Assembly: GCF_004354365.1 (NCBI RefSeq)
Contig: NZ_SJCY01000001.1
Coordinates: 124,001 to 188,000 of the forward strand
Length of the DNA stretch: 64,000 nt
DNA from: Pedobacter changchengzhani
GTDB lineage: Bacteria; Bacteroidota; Bacteroidia; Sphingobacteriales; Sphingobacteriaceae
Direction: 5' to 3'
The position numbers and the translations under genes were made by a program. Below are positions 1 to 8,402 of the stretch, piece by piece. Each line of letters begins with the position of its first letter. The first letter of the stretch is position 1. Under the pieces are notes generated by a model that searched no databases, had not been told where the DNA came from, and saw only the letters and a list, made by a program, of their open reading frames with translations.

Positions 1-165
1 AGAGCAGATCGTTATGCATCATTCGATAGCGGTAAAGGTGCAGAATTTGAGCAAGGGAAACTAAGTTTAGAAGATTTAACACACTATGCGGCAGCAAACG
101 GAGAACCCGAAACACGTAGCGGAAAGCAAGAATATTTAGAGAACATTATTAATAGATATATTTAA
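1..165 (+). CDS. xylA: Xylose isomerase, C-terminal end (partial)
   Basis: Frame 1 is open from the first base to a TAA at 163-165 and gives the last 54 residues of a protein whose 5' part lies outside the window. The segments RYASFDSGKGAEFEQGKLSL and SGKQEYLENIINRYI are what I recognise as the C-terminal tail of bacterial xylose isomerase, which converts D-xylose to D-xylulose in the cytoplasm. The active-site residues lie upstream and cannot be checked here. A solute/sodium symporter follows 114 bases downstream on the same strand, which fits a xylose uptake and isomerisation unit. The family call rests on tail similarity only but is distinctive. Confidence 0.88.
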   Translation, partial: RADRYASFDSGKGAEFEQGKLSLEDLTHYAAANGEPETRSGKQEYLENIINRYI

Positions 166-279
166 GTTAATCAACAATTAGCTTTAATAAACGTTAAACC
201 GACATTTTTTTAAATAAAAAAATAGTTTTATTTAATCATTTTATTACTTTTAGGTTTCTAAACCAAACAACAACTGTAA

Positions 280-1947
280 ATGGAAATTACCGATTACGCT
301 ATTTTTATAGCCTATTTTGCTGTGGTAGCAACTTATGGCTTCTGGATCTATAACCGCAAAAAGCAAGCTCAAATGAGCAGCAAGGATTATTTTCTTGCTG
401 AAGGTTCACTTACCTGGTGGGCAATTGGTACATCATTAATTGCATCAAACATTAGTGCAGAACAGTTTGTGGCCATGAGCGGTGATGGATTTAAATTAGG
501 TTTGGCCATAGCCACTTATGAATGGATGGCCGCAGCAACGCTGGTTATTGTAGCCGTATTTTTTATTCCAGTATATCTAAAAAATAAAATTTACACCATG
601 CCTCAGTTTCTTAGTCAGCGGTATAACGATACCGTAGCAATGATTATGGCTGTTTTTTGGTTGTTATTATATGTAATCGTAAACCTAACTTCAATTTTGT
701 ATTTAGGTGCTTTAGCTGTTAGTAGTATATCTGGCATTGGCTTTTGGTACTGTATGATTGGTTTAGCTATTTTTGCCGTAGTTATCGCCCTTGGCGGTAT
801 GAAAGTAATTGGTTATACCGACGTTATTCAGGTAGCTTTTTTAATTTTTGGAGGTTTGGCCACAACTTATTTGGCTTTAAGCTTAGTAAGCGATCACTTT
901 GGCGGACATGGTGCATTAGACGGCTTGGCCTTTCTTCGAGAGAAAGCACCCGAACATTTTCACATGATTTTTAAGAAGGATAGTGCAAACTACGCATCGC
1001 TACCAGGTTTATCTGTTTTGATAGGTGGTATGTGGATTGTGAATTTGAACTATTGGGGATGTAACCAATACATTACGCAACGTGCCCTTGGTGCCGATTT
1101 AAAAACCGCTAGATCAGGTATTTTATTTGCTGCCTTTTTAAAGCTTTTAATGCCACTTATAGTTGTTTTGCCAGGTATTGCGGTTTACATGTTATACAAA
1201 GAGAACACAGGTATTGATGTGCATTCGATGATGCCAAACGGCGAACTTAGACCCGATAGAGCTTACCCTACACTATTGAGCATTTTACCTACGGGCTTAA
1301 AAGGATTATCCTTTGCTGCCTTAACCGCAGCAATTGTGGCTTCGTTGGCCGGTAAAATTAACAGTATATCTACCATTTTTACGCTCGATATTTTTAAGAA
1401 AAAACTTAGACCAGAGGCAAGTGAATCTACTTTAGTTAGAACGGGAAGAATTGTAGTTGTTATTGCAATGGGTATGGCCGTACTTATTTCTCCATTTTTA
1501 GGTATTGATAAAAAAGGTGGTTTCGAATTTATTCAAGAATACACAGGTTTTGTGAGTCCGGGTATATTTGCAATGTTCGTTCTAGGTTTCTTCTGGAAAA
1601 AGACGACATCAAATGCAGCGATGTTTGCTACAATAGGAGGTTTTATACTTTCTGTGCTATTCAAATTCCTACCGGTAATGATGGATTTATCATTCTTACA
1701 CCAATTTGGTTTTTCGGTACCTAACGCTGATGGAATCTACGAAATTCCTTTCTTAGATAGAATGGGCATTGTTTTCGTAATCTGTATTGTGGTAATGTTC
1801 GTAATTAGCTTACTCGAAACTAGAAAAGGAGTACAACCTAAAGGCTTAGAAATAGATAAAAGCATGTTTAAAGTAAGCTCTTCTTTCTTAGTTGGGTCGT
1901 TATTAATAGCTGGAATTTTAGTGGCACTTTACACTGTTTTCTGGTAG
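280..1947 (+). CDS. Sodium/solute symporter (SSS/SGLT family), probable xylose transporter
   Basis: A 555-residue polytopic inner-membrane protein with about 13-14 hydrophobic segments. The N-terminal block SSKDYFLAEGSLTWWAIGTS followed by LIASNISAEQFVAMSG is the typical SSS signature, and NYWGCNQYITQRALGA is the conserved motif of the sugar branch (SGLT-like). Members couple substrate uptake to a sodium gradient. The gene sits directly behind xylA, so D-xylose is the most likely substrate; that is inferred from context, since the sequence alone does not fix specificity. The ATG at 280 gives a normal N-terminus before the first membrane helix. A strong bidirectional hairpin closes the unit downstream. 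Confidence 0.9.
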   Translation: MEITDYAIFIAYFAVVATYGFWIYNRKKQAQMSSKDYFLAEGSLTWWAIGTSLIASNISAEQFVAMSGDGFKLGLAIATYEWMAAATLVIVAVFFIPVYLKNKIYTMPQFLSQRYNDTVAMIMAVFWLLLYVIVNLTSILYLGALAVSSISGIGFWYCMIGLAIFAVVIALGGMKVIGYTDVIQVAFLIFGGLATTYLALSLVSDHFGGHGALDGLAFLREKAPEHFHMIFKKDSANYASLPGLSVLIGGMWIVNLNYWGCNQYITQRALGADLKTARSGILFAAFLKLLMPLIVVLPGIAVYMLYKENTGIDVHSMMPNGELRPDRAYPTLLSILPTGLKGLSFAALTAAIVASLAGKINSISTIFTLDIFKKKLRPEASESTLVRTGRIVVVIAMGMAVLISPFLGIDKKGGFEFIQEYTGFVSPGIFAMFVLGFFWKKTTSNAAMFATIGGFILSVLFKFLPVMMDLSFLHQFGFSVPNADGIYEIPFLDRMGIVFVICIVVMFVISLLETRKGVQPKGLEIDKSMFKVSSSFLVGSLLIAGILVALYTVFW

Positions 1948-1971
1948 TGAAACCAATAAATATTTAACTTA

Positions 1972-2007
1972 AAAAAAAGGTCTTTTCAATTTGAAAAGAC
2001 CTTTTTT
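1972..2007. terminator. Bidirectional intrinsic terminator
   Basis: The A-run at 1971-1978 leads into a stem TCTTTTCAA (1981-1989) pairing with TTGAAAAGA (1991-1999), extended by AAGG/CCTT and ending in a T-run at 2002-2007. It lies between the convergent symporter and OmpA-type genes and can terminate both. Confidence 0.88.
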
Positions 2008-2019
2008 GCGTTTGCGTTA

Positions 2020-2547
2020 TTATTTCTGAATTTTAATTTCTGTTCGTCGGTTCAAAGCTCTACCTTCTTCGGTGGCATTACTGCTAATCGGGTCTTTATC
2101 GCCATGGCCAACAATGGTAAACGTAGATGCTTTTAAGCCAGCATTCATAAAATAAGTTTTTACGGCATTGGCGCGATCAACGGATAACGACATGTTATGT
2201 TCGGGTGTTCCTTCAGCAGATGAGTATCCATTAAGAATAAATTTAGTTTCAAGTGCTTTTTTCATCTCGGTAACAGCCTTATCTAAAATTGGAAAAGAGG
2301 CAGTTTTTAATACAAAAGAGTTAAACTCAAACTGAATATTGTCTAAATTAAAGTTCGGCTTTTCTACTACTGTTTCTTCTTTTTGTTCGGGTACAGGTTC
2401 TGGTTTTTTTTCTTTTACTGGAGGAGCAACTTCTTCTACAGGAACGGGAACAGGTTTAACAATAAGTTTTTTGGTTTTGCAGGAATAGAAGGTTAAAGTA
2501 GATAGCGCAACCAGGGCTGTGAAAAGGAAATTTCTGTTTAAATTCAT
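2020..2547 (-). CDS. OmpA-family lipoprotein, peptidoglycan-associated
   Basis: A 175-residue protein with an N-terminal signal and lipobox ending at Cys23 (LTFYSC), so SPII processing and outer-membrane anchoring are predicted. A Pro/Glu/Lys-rich linker (about residues 28-65) leads to a C-terminal OmpA domain (about residues 70-175) with GYSSAEG, DRANAVKTYF and the ending ALNRRTEIKI, which in this family bind peptidoglycan. The architecture resembles Pal-type lipoproteins that tie the outer membrane to the cell wall. The gene stands alone, convergent with the symporter. Family assignment is firm; the exact role is not. Confidence 0.85.
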   Translation of the reverse strand: MNLNRNFLFTALVALSTLTFYSCKTKKLIVKPVPVPVEEVAPPVKEKKPEPVPEQKEETVVEKPNFNLDNIQFEFNSFVLKTASFPILDKAVTEMKKALETKFILNGYSSAEGTPEHNMSLSVDRANAVKTYFMNAGLKASTFTIVGHGDKDPISSNATEEGRALNRRTEIKIQK

Positions 2548-2842
2548 GTTTTGAAATGGGATAATGTTTAACTTATTTGTCTTTAAGAGCTTAATATAAA
2601 CTATAACGGTGTTTTTTAACAGAAGTTGCCTTTTTAGCAGTTTACAAGATAGTGAGATTCTTTAATCCCTTAGATTCGAACAATAAGCGAAATGGCGTCT
2701 AAAATAACGAAAATGAGATTATTAAACCACTTTTTAAATCCTCCCGAAGCTTAATAATTAACAGGATACTTACCAATTTTTAACGATTTTATTTCTATTT
2801 TTAGGGAAGGATTATATCGCATACATACAAAATATCACCAAT

Positions 2843-3460
2843 ATGAAAAACTATCTTACGCTTTTTTTACTATTCCCGTTAATACTTTGTTGCACACAAA
2901 GTAAACCTGTTAAAAATGTTGATGAAGGGGATGTTAAAGCGGATGTTTACACGAGTAAAGAAATTGGTTGGTCGATAAAAATACCAGATGGATGGGATAT
3001 CATCTCTACAGATAAAATGCAAGTAACTGCCGAAATAGGGAAAGACGCAATCGAAAAGACATCCGGAACTAAAGTAGATATGAGCAGTTTAAAAAATTTA
3101 ATAAGTTTTAAAAAGAATCAATTTAATTTATTTAGTTCTACCTCACAACCTTTTAAAGAGGCATATCCAGGTGAATATCTTGAAAATGTAAAGGATTTAA
3201 ACAAGGTAATATTTGATACTTATCGCAGCAAAGGCATAGATGTAGATTCCCTTTCGGGTAATGCTGTAATAGGTGGATTAGCATTTAAAACATTTGAGAT
3301 TAAGCTGTTTTCTAAAGATAAAAAACGGATTCTTAACCAAATAATGTTTTCTAGGTTGATAAATGGGTTTGATTTTGGTGTTAACATCAATTTCAATAAT
3401 GAAACCGATCGGGATATGATGTTGAAAGCATGGAAAGAATCGAATTTTGCTATGAAATAA
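2843..3460 (+). CDS. Hypothetical lipoprotein
   Basis: A 205-residue protein beginning with a short signal peptide and a lipobox (LFPLILCC, Cys16/17), so an envelope lipoprotein is predicted. The mature part contains IGWSIKIPDGWDIIST near residue 42, a pattern seen in Bacteroidota proteins that resemble photosystem II PsbP/MOG1-fold domains, and a C-terminal segment that looks like a mixed alpha/beta fold. I do not recognise a specific family or function. It is monocistronic between two genes on the opposite strand. Start chosen at ATG 2843 because it directly precedes the signal peptide. Confidence 0.72.
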   Translation: MKNYLTLFLLFPLILCCTQSKPVKNVDEGDVKADVYTSKEIGWSIKIPDGWDIISTDKMQVTAEIGKDAIEKTSGTKVDMSSLKNLISFKKNQFNLFSSTSQPFKEAYPGEYLENVKDLNKVIFDTYRSKGIDVDSLSGNAVIGGLAFKTFEIKLFSKDKKRILNQIMFSRLINGFDFGVNINFNNETDRDMMLKAWKESNFAMK

Positions 3461-3541
3461 TAAACGGGCACACAACTAATTTGTTCGGGAGAAATGTTTC
3501 TTAATGCTATCAGCTTGCCATTAAAGTTTTTAACTTATCAA

Positions 3542-3922
3542 TTACTGCGCACATGGCCCGTCTGGAATTTGCTTCGATAATTTTACCACTTTAGTAACTA
3601 CTAGTGTAGAGTCGTAATCTAACGAGGCAATTAATGAATCAGATTTAACAAAAAAACCTTCCAGTTCTACGTAAACGGGCTCATAGGGCTTTTCGAAGTT
3701 CTGCTTGCTATATTGTAACTCAAGGTCTTTAACACTATCCGTAACCCAATATTCTCGGCCGTCTTCACACAGCGTAAGCGATTTCATATCGGGTCCGAAA
3801 CTATATAAGCCCTTCACATTTATCGCCTTATCGGTATCAGCTTTTTTAGCATCTCTATTACAGGCTAAAAAAGTTGTACTTAAGATTACACCATAAAATA
3901 CCACACTTTTATATAATTTCAT
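3542..3922 (-). CDS. Small lipoprotein, NlpE C-terminal-like
   Basis: A 126-residue lipoprotein: signal peptide and lipobox TFLAC with Cys21. The mature part (YSFGPDMKSLTLCEDGREYW ... YVELEGFF) resembles the OB-fold domain found at the C-terminus of NlpE-type lipoproteins and related META-like stress proteins; this is recognition by pattern and moderately uncertain. Two cysteines in the mature part (CEDG and the final PCAQ) could form a disulfide. The gene starts 17 bases after the stop of the LolC/E-like permease on the same strand, so the two may be co-transcribed. Confidence 0.68.
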   Translation of the reverse strand: MKLYKSVVFYGVILSTTFLACNRDAKKADTDKAINVKGLYSFGPDMKSLTLCEDGREYWVTDSVKDLELQYSKQNFEKPYEPVYVELEGFFVKSDSLIASLDYDSTLVVTKVVKLSKQIPDGPCAQ

Positions 3923-3939
3923 ACTCTTGGGATTATTAT

Positions 3940-5172
3940 TTACAGGGATTGATTGATATTGTCTATTTGCTTAACACTCAAATTAGATGACAAAGCAGAT
4001 GCCAAAAATGAAAAAACACCAACTGTTATAAAAACAAGCACAAAATCTTTTGCTTTTAGTGATATTGGATAAGCATTTAGAAAAGATTGGTTAACCTCGC
4101 CCATACTAATTAAACTATACTTTTGTTGCAGAATACAAAAAATAAACCCTAAAAATAGGCCTAAAATACATCCAGACATCGTTATCATCATGCCTTCTAA
4201 TAAAAATATTCTTTTTATTAAACGCTTACTTGCACCCAAGCTGCTTAAAATGGCAATATCTTTAACTTTATCAATCACCAACATGGTTAGCGAGCCAATA
4301 ATATTAAATATAGCAATAATTAAGATGAAAGTTAAGATAATATATACTGCCCATTTCTCGGTATTTAAAATATGATATAACGAACGGTTTTGCTCTGCAC
4401 GATTTCTTACCTCGAATTTATCGCCAAGTTTATCAGCTACCTCTTGCTGAAAATTATCGATATTTTCATTTGGCTGAAGGTTAATTTCGATTAAAGAAAT
4501 CGCTTTATCTTCTCCTAAAAGTGTTCTGGCAAAGTCTAAAGGAACAATTATTCCATTATCAAACTCTTGTTGTATTTCAAAAACGCCTGATACGGGAATA
4601 CTTTTAATTACAAAGTCATCTGCTGGGTTTATGGAGTTTACAGCAAGCGTTTTTTTTGGCGAAAAAATCTGTAATTCGGTAAATGGATCAACCGTGTTTA
4701 CCGCCAATGAACCTTGCAAGGCAGAACCTATTACAGCGTTATACCCGCTCTTATTATGCAGCATAAAATGCCCTTCTCTAATGGTACTATCTAAACCCTT
4801 ATTCTTTAAATAATCAAAGCTTACGCCTCTAACCATGCCAACAGCTTGTTTATTATTGTATTTTAGCAAAGCATTTTCTTGCAACACTTCTGTAAAAGAA
4901 AACACTTTTTTGTTGTTCTTCAATTGCAAAAAGTAAGTGGTATTGGGATCGAATGTTTTTCCGGTAGCTGGCGTTATCTCCAGTTGAGGGGTAATGGTGT
5001 TAAACATTTTAAGAATTACCTCTTCAAAGCCATTGAATACCGTTAGGATGATAATTAACGCGGCACTGCCCACCATAACACCAACCATTGATATTCCGGA
5101 GATTAGGTTAATGGCATTGGTAGATTTTTTTGTAAATAAATATCTTTTAGCAATATAGAAGGAGGTATTCAC
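3940..5172 (-). CDS. LolC/LolE-type ABC transporter permease (FtsX/MacB fold)
   Basis: A 410-residue inner-membrane protein. The N-terminus IAKRYLFTKKSTNAINLISG followed by a first membrane helix (about residues 22-48), a large periplasmic domain (about 50-270) and three C-terminal helices (about 275-400) is the LolC/LolE topology. In Proteobacteria this family releases lipoproteins from the inner membrane with the ATPase LolD and carrier LolA. Bacteroidota usually encode such single permeases apart from the ATPase; none is adjacent here. The abundance of SPII lipoproteins in this window gives it plausible substrates. The exact substrate is inferred from the family. Confidence 0.85.
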   Translation of the reverse strand: MNTSFYIAKRYLFTKKSTNAINLISGISMVGVMVGSAALIIILTVFNGFEEVILKMFNTITPQLEITPATGKTFDPNTTYFLQLKNNKKVFSFTEVLQENALLKYNNKQAVGMVRGVSFDYLKNKGLDSTIREGHFMLHNKSGYNAVIGSALQGSLAVNTVDPFTELQIFSPKKTLAVNSINPADDFVIKSIPVSGVFEIQQEFDNGIIVPLDFARTLLGEDKAISLIEINLQPNENIDNFQQEVADKLGDKFEVRNRAEQNRSLYHILNTEKWAVYIILTFILIIAIFNIIGSLTMLVIDKVKDIAILSSLGASKRLIKRIFLLEGMMITMSGCILGLFLGFIFCILQQKYSLISMGEVNQSFLNAYPISLKAKDFVLVFITVGVFSFLASALSSNLSVKQIDNINQSL

Positions 5173-5442
5173 GAAGGCAAATATAGGTAAAATTAAAGTG
5201 TGTAAAATTTTAGTTTAGTACGTTTAAAGTTTAGTATCGAAGTGATTTACCTAACTAACTTTACTTGAATTATTTAATAATCTGAGTTCGATTATTTATA
5301 ACCGAAAAACATGGCTCTGTATCACAAAATCCCTAATCTTCGTCATACTAAAAAGACCTTGAAATAAATTTACGGTGACGTGGCTTCGAGCCGAAAAGCC
5401 AATAAAATTTAATAAACAACGGCTTTACTTACTAAAACAAAC

Positions 5443-6081
5443 TTATAAATAAGGATTTTGCTGTTTCTCTAAACCAATACTTGTTGCCGGGCCATGACCA
5501 GGGTAAACTTTACAACTATCAGGCAGGAGAAATAATTTTTCTTTGATGTTATTTATGAGTTGATCATGATTGCCTCCCGGTAAATCAGTGCGGCCAATAC
5601 TGCCATAAAATAGCACATCACCACCAATTAAAAAGTCATCAGCTTTGCTGTAAAAACATAAATGTGCTGGCGAATGGCCCGGAGCAAAAATTAATTCTAA
5701 AGTGCTATTGCCAAATTTAATAGTCCCTGTCTCTGCTAAAAAAGTATCCGGCTCAGGCGAAAGCTCATATTTCGAGAAGCCCATTTGTGGCGCATAACTT
5801 GGTACGGCTTGTAAGGTTGATAACTCTCCTTTATGAAATTGAGGTTTTAAACTATAGGTATCAAAAACGAATTTATTGCCAAAAACATGATCCAAATGAC
5901 AATGCGTGTTAAGTAACAAAACGGGTTTAAGCGAGTTTTCTGTTATAAAATCTACCAGTTTATTCTGCTCAGATCCCTCGTACATTCCGGGATCAATAAT
6001 TACACATTCTTTCGTTTCATCATATAAAACATAAGTATTTTCACTGTAAGCATTGAAGGTAAACTTTTTTATAGTAATCAT
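5443..6081 (-). CDS. MBL-fold metallo-hydrolase (glyoxalase II-like)
   Basis: A 212-residue cytoplasmic protein of the metallo-beta-lactamase fold. The metal-binding motif THCHLDH (His60, His62, Asp64, His65) is intact; further ligands are in APGHSPAHLC, in GGDVLFYGSIGRTDLPGG and in YPGHGPAT near the C-terminus. The length and the GRTDLPGG motif match the short YcbL/GloB-like hydrolases that act on thioesters such as S-lactoylglutathione analogues; the natural substrate cannot be told. It is the last gene of a minus-strand run after aroE and gldD, 22 bases behind gldD. Confidence 0.85.
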   Translation of the reverse strand: MITIKKFTFNAYSENTYVLYDETKECVIIDPGMYEGSEQNKLVDFITENSLKPVLLLNTHCHLDHVFGNKFVFDTYSLKPQFHKGELSTLQAVPSYAPQMGFSKYELSPEPDTFLAETGTIKFGNSTLELIFAPGHSPAHLCFYSKADDFLIGGDVLFYGSIGRTDLPGGNHDQLINNIKEKLFLLPDSCKVYPGHGPATSIGLEKQQNPYL

Positions 6082-6103
6082 TTTTTTTTGGTTTAATGGA
6101 TGA

Positions 6104-6691
6104 TTAATTTTTCCATTTAAAAGTAGAAATCATTTTATCCAGGTCGGTTTTAATAAATTTAACAACAGGCTCAATAGAATCATACTGTGGGCGCTCGTTA
6201 AAATAAAGTGCACCTCTAAAGTAATGTTTAAGGCTATCTGTTAAAAAAAATTGAAAAGATGAGGCTGTGTTACCCTCAATAGCATAATAAACACCATAAA
6301 CCTTTTTATCGGGATAATTAATAATGCCCCGATCAATGGAGCTTGCTTTAACCGTGTGTTTGTAGGCTAAAGTACGCGCATCTTCTACCAACTGCGTATA
6401 TTTGTTTTTTTGGTTTACATCATAATAAGTTAGGTGTAAATAGCCATTAAATTGCGTATAGTGCAGGTTGTACCAAAAGCGTTCTGCACCATCAATACTG
6501 TCTTTTTCTAAACGCGCATAAACGGGATATTCGAATGTAAATGGCGCATTGCCATTAAAGGTTTGGTATTTTTTTTCGGGGAAATTTATTCTAAAATAAC
6601 CTTTTGGCTTTGGAGAATAGGTATTGTTTTTACAAGCCATAAAAAAAACGCACATTAAAATAAGTGCTGAAATTAAGTGTTTTGCTTTCAT
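6104..6691 (-). CDS. gldD: Gliding motility lipoprotein GldD
   Basis: A 195-residue lipoprotein with lipobox VFFMAC (Cys20). The mature start YSPKPKGYFRINFPEKKY and the later AERFWYNLHYTQFNGYLHL are characteristic of GldD, a Bacteroidota-specific envelope protein required for gliding in Flavobacterium and commonly conserved in non-gliding relatives as well. GldD is thought to act with the type IX secretion/gliding machinery, but its biochemical role is unknown. It begins 11 bases after aroE and is followed by the MBL hydrolase, forming a compact operon. No other gld or por gene is in the window. Confidence 0.9.
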   Translation of the reverse strand: MKAKHLISALILMCVFFMACKNNTYSPKPKGYFRINFPEKKYQTFNGNAPFTFEYPVYARLEKDSIDGAERFWYNLHYTQFNGYLHLTYYDVNQKNKYTQLVEDARTLAYKHTVKASSIDRGIINYPDKKVYGVYYAIEGNTASSFQFFLTDSLKHYFRGALYFNERPQYDSIEPVVKFIKTDLDKMISTFKWKN

Positions 6692-6702
6692 GGCTTATGT
6701 AC

Positions 6703-7446
6703 TTAAGAATTCCAAATAAACCAAGCTTTTTCTGCCTGAAGATGCAACATTTGCAAACCATTTATAGTGGTTGCCCCTTGTTGAGCGGCTTTACGCAAAA
6801 ATGCAGTTGCTAACGGATTATAAACTAAATCGTAAGCCAAATGCGCATCGCTTAAAATACTGTAATCAATTGGTGGCTGCGCATCTACATTAGGAAAAGT
6901 GCCCAAAGGCGTTGTGTTTATTAACAAGGTATGTGTTGATAAAATTTCTGGCGTTACATCCGAATAGAGGATTTTACCAGCTTGCGGACTTCTAACAACA
7001 CTTTGGTAAGCAATACCTAGTTTGTTGAGCACATATTTAACGGCTTTTGCTGCGCCACCATCCCCAAAAATTAAAGCTTTTTTATGATTAGCTTTTAACA
7101 ACGGTTTCAGCGATTCTTCAAAACCATGTGCATCGGTATTGTATCCTTTTAAATAGTTTTTACCGTTAACTTTTTTAATATTTATGGTATTTACTGCGCC
7201 AATTTCTGCTGCCACAGGATCAACCTCATTCAACATCGACAGCACATTTACTTTATGCGGAATAGTTACGTTTATACCGCAGATAGATGAATCGTTTTCT
7301 AAAATCTGTAATAAATCTTGTGCCTGTTCAATTGAAAAAAGTTCATACTTACAATCAACTATCCTTTCGTTCTCGAATTTTTCGGTAAAGTATTTTTTTG
7401 AGAAAGAATGTGTAAGCGGATAACCGATTAAACCGTAAGTTTTCAT
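6703..7446 (-). CDS. aroE: Shikimate dehydrogenase
   Basis: A 247-residue enzyme reducing 3-dehydroshikimate to shikimate with NADPH in aromatic amino-acid synthesis. The N-terminal substrate domain shows IGYPLTHSFSKKYFTEKF, the catalytic lysine region GINVTIPHK (about residues 57-65), and NTDAHGFEESL with the conserved Asp. The cofactor domain has the glycine-rich GDGGAAKAV, and the C-terminus keeps GLQMLHLQAEKAWFIW. It is slightly shorter than the usual 270 residues but has all motifs. It heads the operon aroE-gldD-MBL hydrolase. Confidence 0.95.
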   Translation of the reverse strand: MKTYGLIGYPLTHSFSKKYFTEKFENERIVDCKYELFSIEQAQDLLQILENDSSICGINVTIPHKVNVLSMLNEVDPVAAEIGAVNTINIKKVNGKNYLKGYNTDAHGFEESLKPLLKANHKKALIFGDGGAAKAVKYVLNKLGIAYQSVVRSPQAGKILYSDVTPEILSTHTLLINTTPLGTFPNVDAQPPIDYSILSDAHLAYDLVYNPLATAFLRKAAQQGATTINGLQMLHLQAEKAWFIWNS

Positions 7447-7477
7447 TTTAATAATTGGTTAAGTATTTTTTACCACT

Positions 7478-7527
7478 GATGCACACAGATATTTTGTTTT
7501 ATTCGAGATAATTTATCTGTGTGCATC
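7478..7527. repeat. Palindromic intergenic repeat (GATGCACACAGATA)
   Basis: GATGCACACAGATA (7478-7491) and its exact reverse complement TATCTGTGTGCATC (7514-7527) form a 14-bp stem with a 22-base loop, with further imperfect pairing ACCACT/AGTGGT outside. It lies between aroE and the phosphosulfolactate synthase-like gene. The minus strand lacks a T-run after the stem, so it is better read as a dispersed palindromic repeat than as their terminator. Confidence 0.7.
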
Positions 7528-7570
7528 CTTTTTTAAGTGGTTAATATGTTGCGCCGTGCATGGCGATGAA

Positions 7571-8341
7571 TTACTTTTTCTCTAAATTAAGAAAATGATC
7601 AAACGTATCGCCACGTAAACCTAGGCGAATGGTTTCTAATGGGATAACTTCTGCAGGTGCAATATTACCTAAGTTAACATTTGCGCCAATAAGTTTAATA
7701 AACCAAACTTGTTGTTCTTTAAGGGGTGCTTCCCAAATAATATCTTCCGCAGGAATTTGTGTTAAAATCTCATCTACTAAACCCTCTCTAACTTCGCCCG
7801 TGCCACGATAAATACCAACATTTCCGCCTTCGCGTGCCTCGGCAATTACCTTCCACGAGCCAGCTTCCATTTCGGCCTTCATCAATTTAATCCATTTGTA
7901 AGGTGCAAAAATTTTAGCTGCATCTTTACTACCCACTTCGGATATAACGGTAACCTGTTTGGCCAGTTCGCTTATATAGTTACATTTTATATCATGTTCA
8001 ATTTCTATCGATCCATCAGAAACTTCTGCAAATTGCATGTCGTACTGGTCTAAAATACGCTGATAATCTGCAAACTGATTGCGTATTACAAAAGCTTCGA
8101 AAAGTGTGCCTCCAAAATAAGTTGGAATACCTGCACTCTTATATATGGCTAATTTTTCTTTTAAATTCGGGGTAACGTGTGATGTTGCCCAACCGAGTTT
8201 AACAATGTCTGTATGTATGCCAGCAACTTCAATAAAGTCTTCAACCTGGCGCAAACTTAATCCCTTATCCATAACCATTGTAAAACCACTTTGGCGGGGT
8301 TTTACAGGACGTTCGGGAATGTGTAGTAATGGGTAATTCAT
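7571..8341 (-). CDS. Phosphosulfolactate synthase-like protein (ComA family)
   Basis: A TIM-barrel protein; I take ATG 8341 (MNYPLLHIPERP) as start, giving 256 residues, because the upstream 14 codons are AT-rich and unlike the family. KPRQSGFTMVMDKGLS, DIVKLGWATSHV, YFGGTLFEAF, FAEVSDGSIEI and EVGSKD are the ComA motifs. In methanogens ComA joins sulfite to phosphoenolpyruvate to make phosphosulfolactate, the first step to coenzyme M; Bacillus uses a homologue for sulfolactate. Here no ComB or ComC is adjacent, so the pathway is unknown; a role in sulfonate or sulfonolipid metabolism is speculation. It follows the TPR gene by 61 bases on the same strand. Confidence 0.85.
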   Translation of the reverse strand: MNYPLLHIPERPVKPRQSGFTMVMDKGLSLRQVEDFIEVAGIHTDIVKLGWATSHVTPNLKEKLAIYKSAGIPTYFGGTLFEAFVIRNQFADYQRILDQYDMQFAEVSDGSIEIEHDIKCNYISELAKQVTVISEVGSKDAAKIFAPYKWIKLMKAEMEAGSWKVIAEAREGGNVGIYRGTGEVREGLVDEILTQIPAEDIIWEAPLKEQQVWFIKLIGANVNLGNIAPAEVIPLETIRLGLRGDTFDHFLNLEKK

Positions 8342-8402
8342 AATTGGTACAAAAGTGAAAAAAAATTTGAAAATATTTATCAAATTTTTTCTAATCCTAT
8401 TT

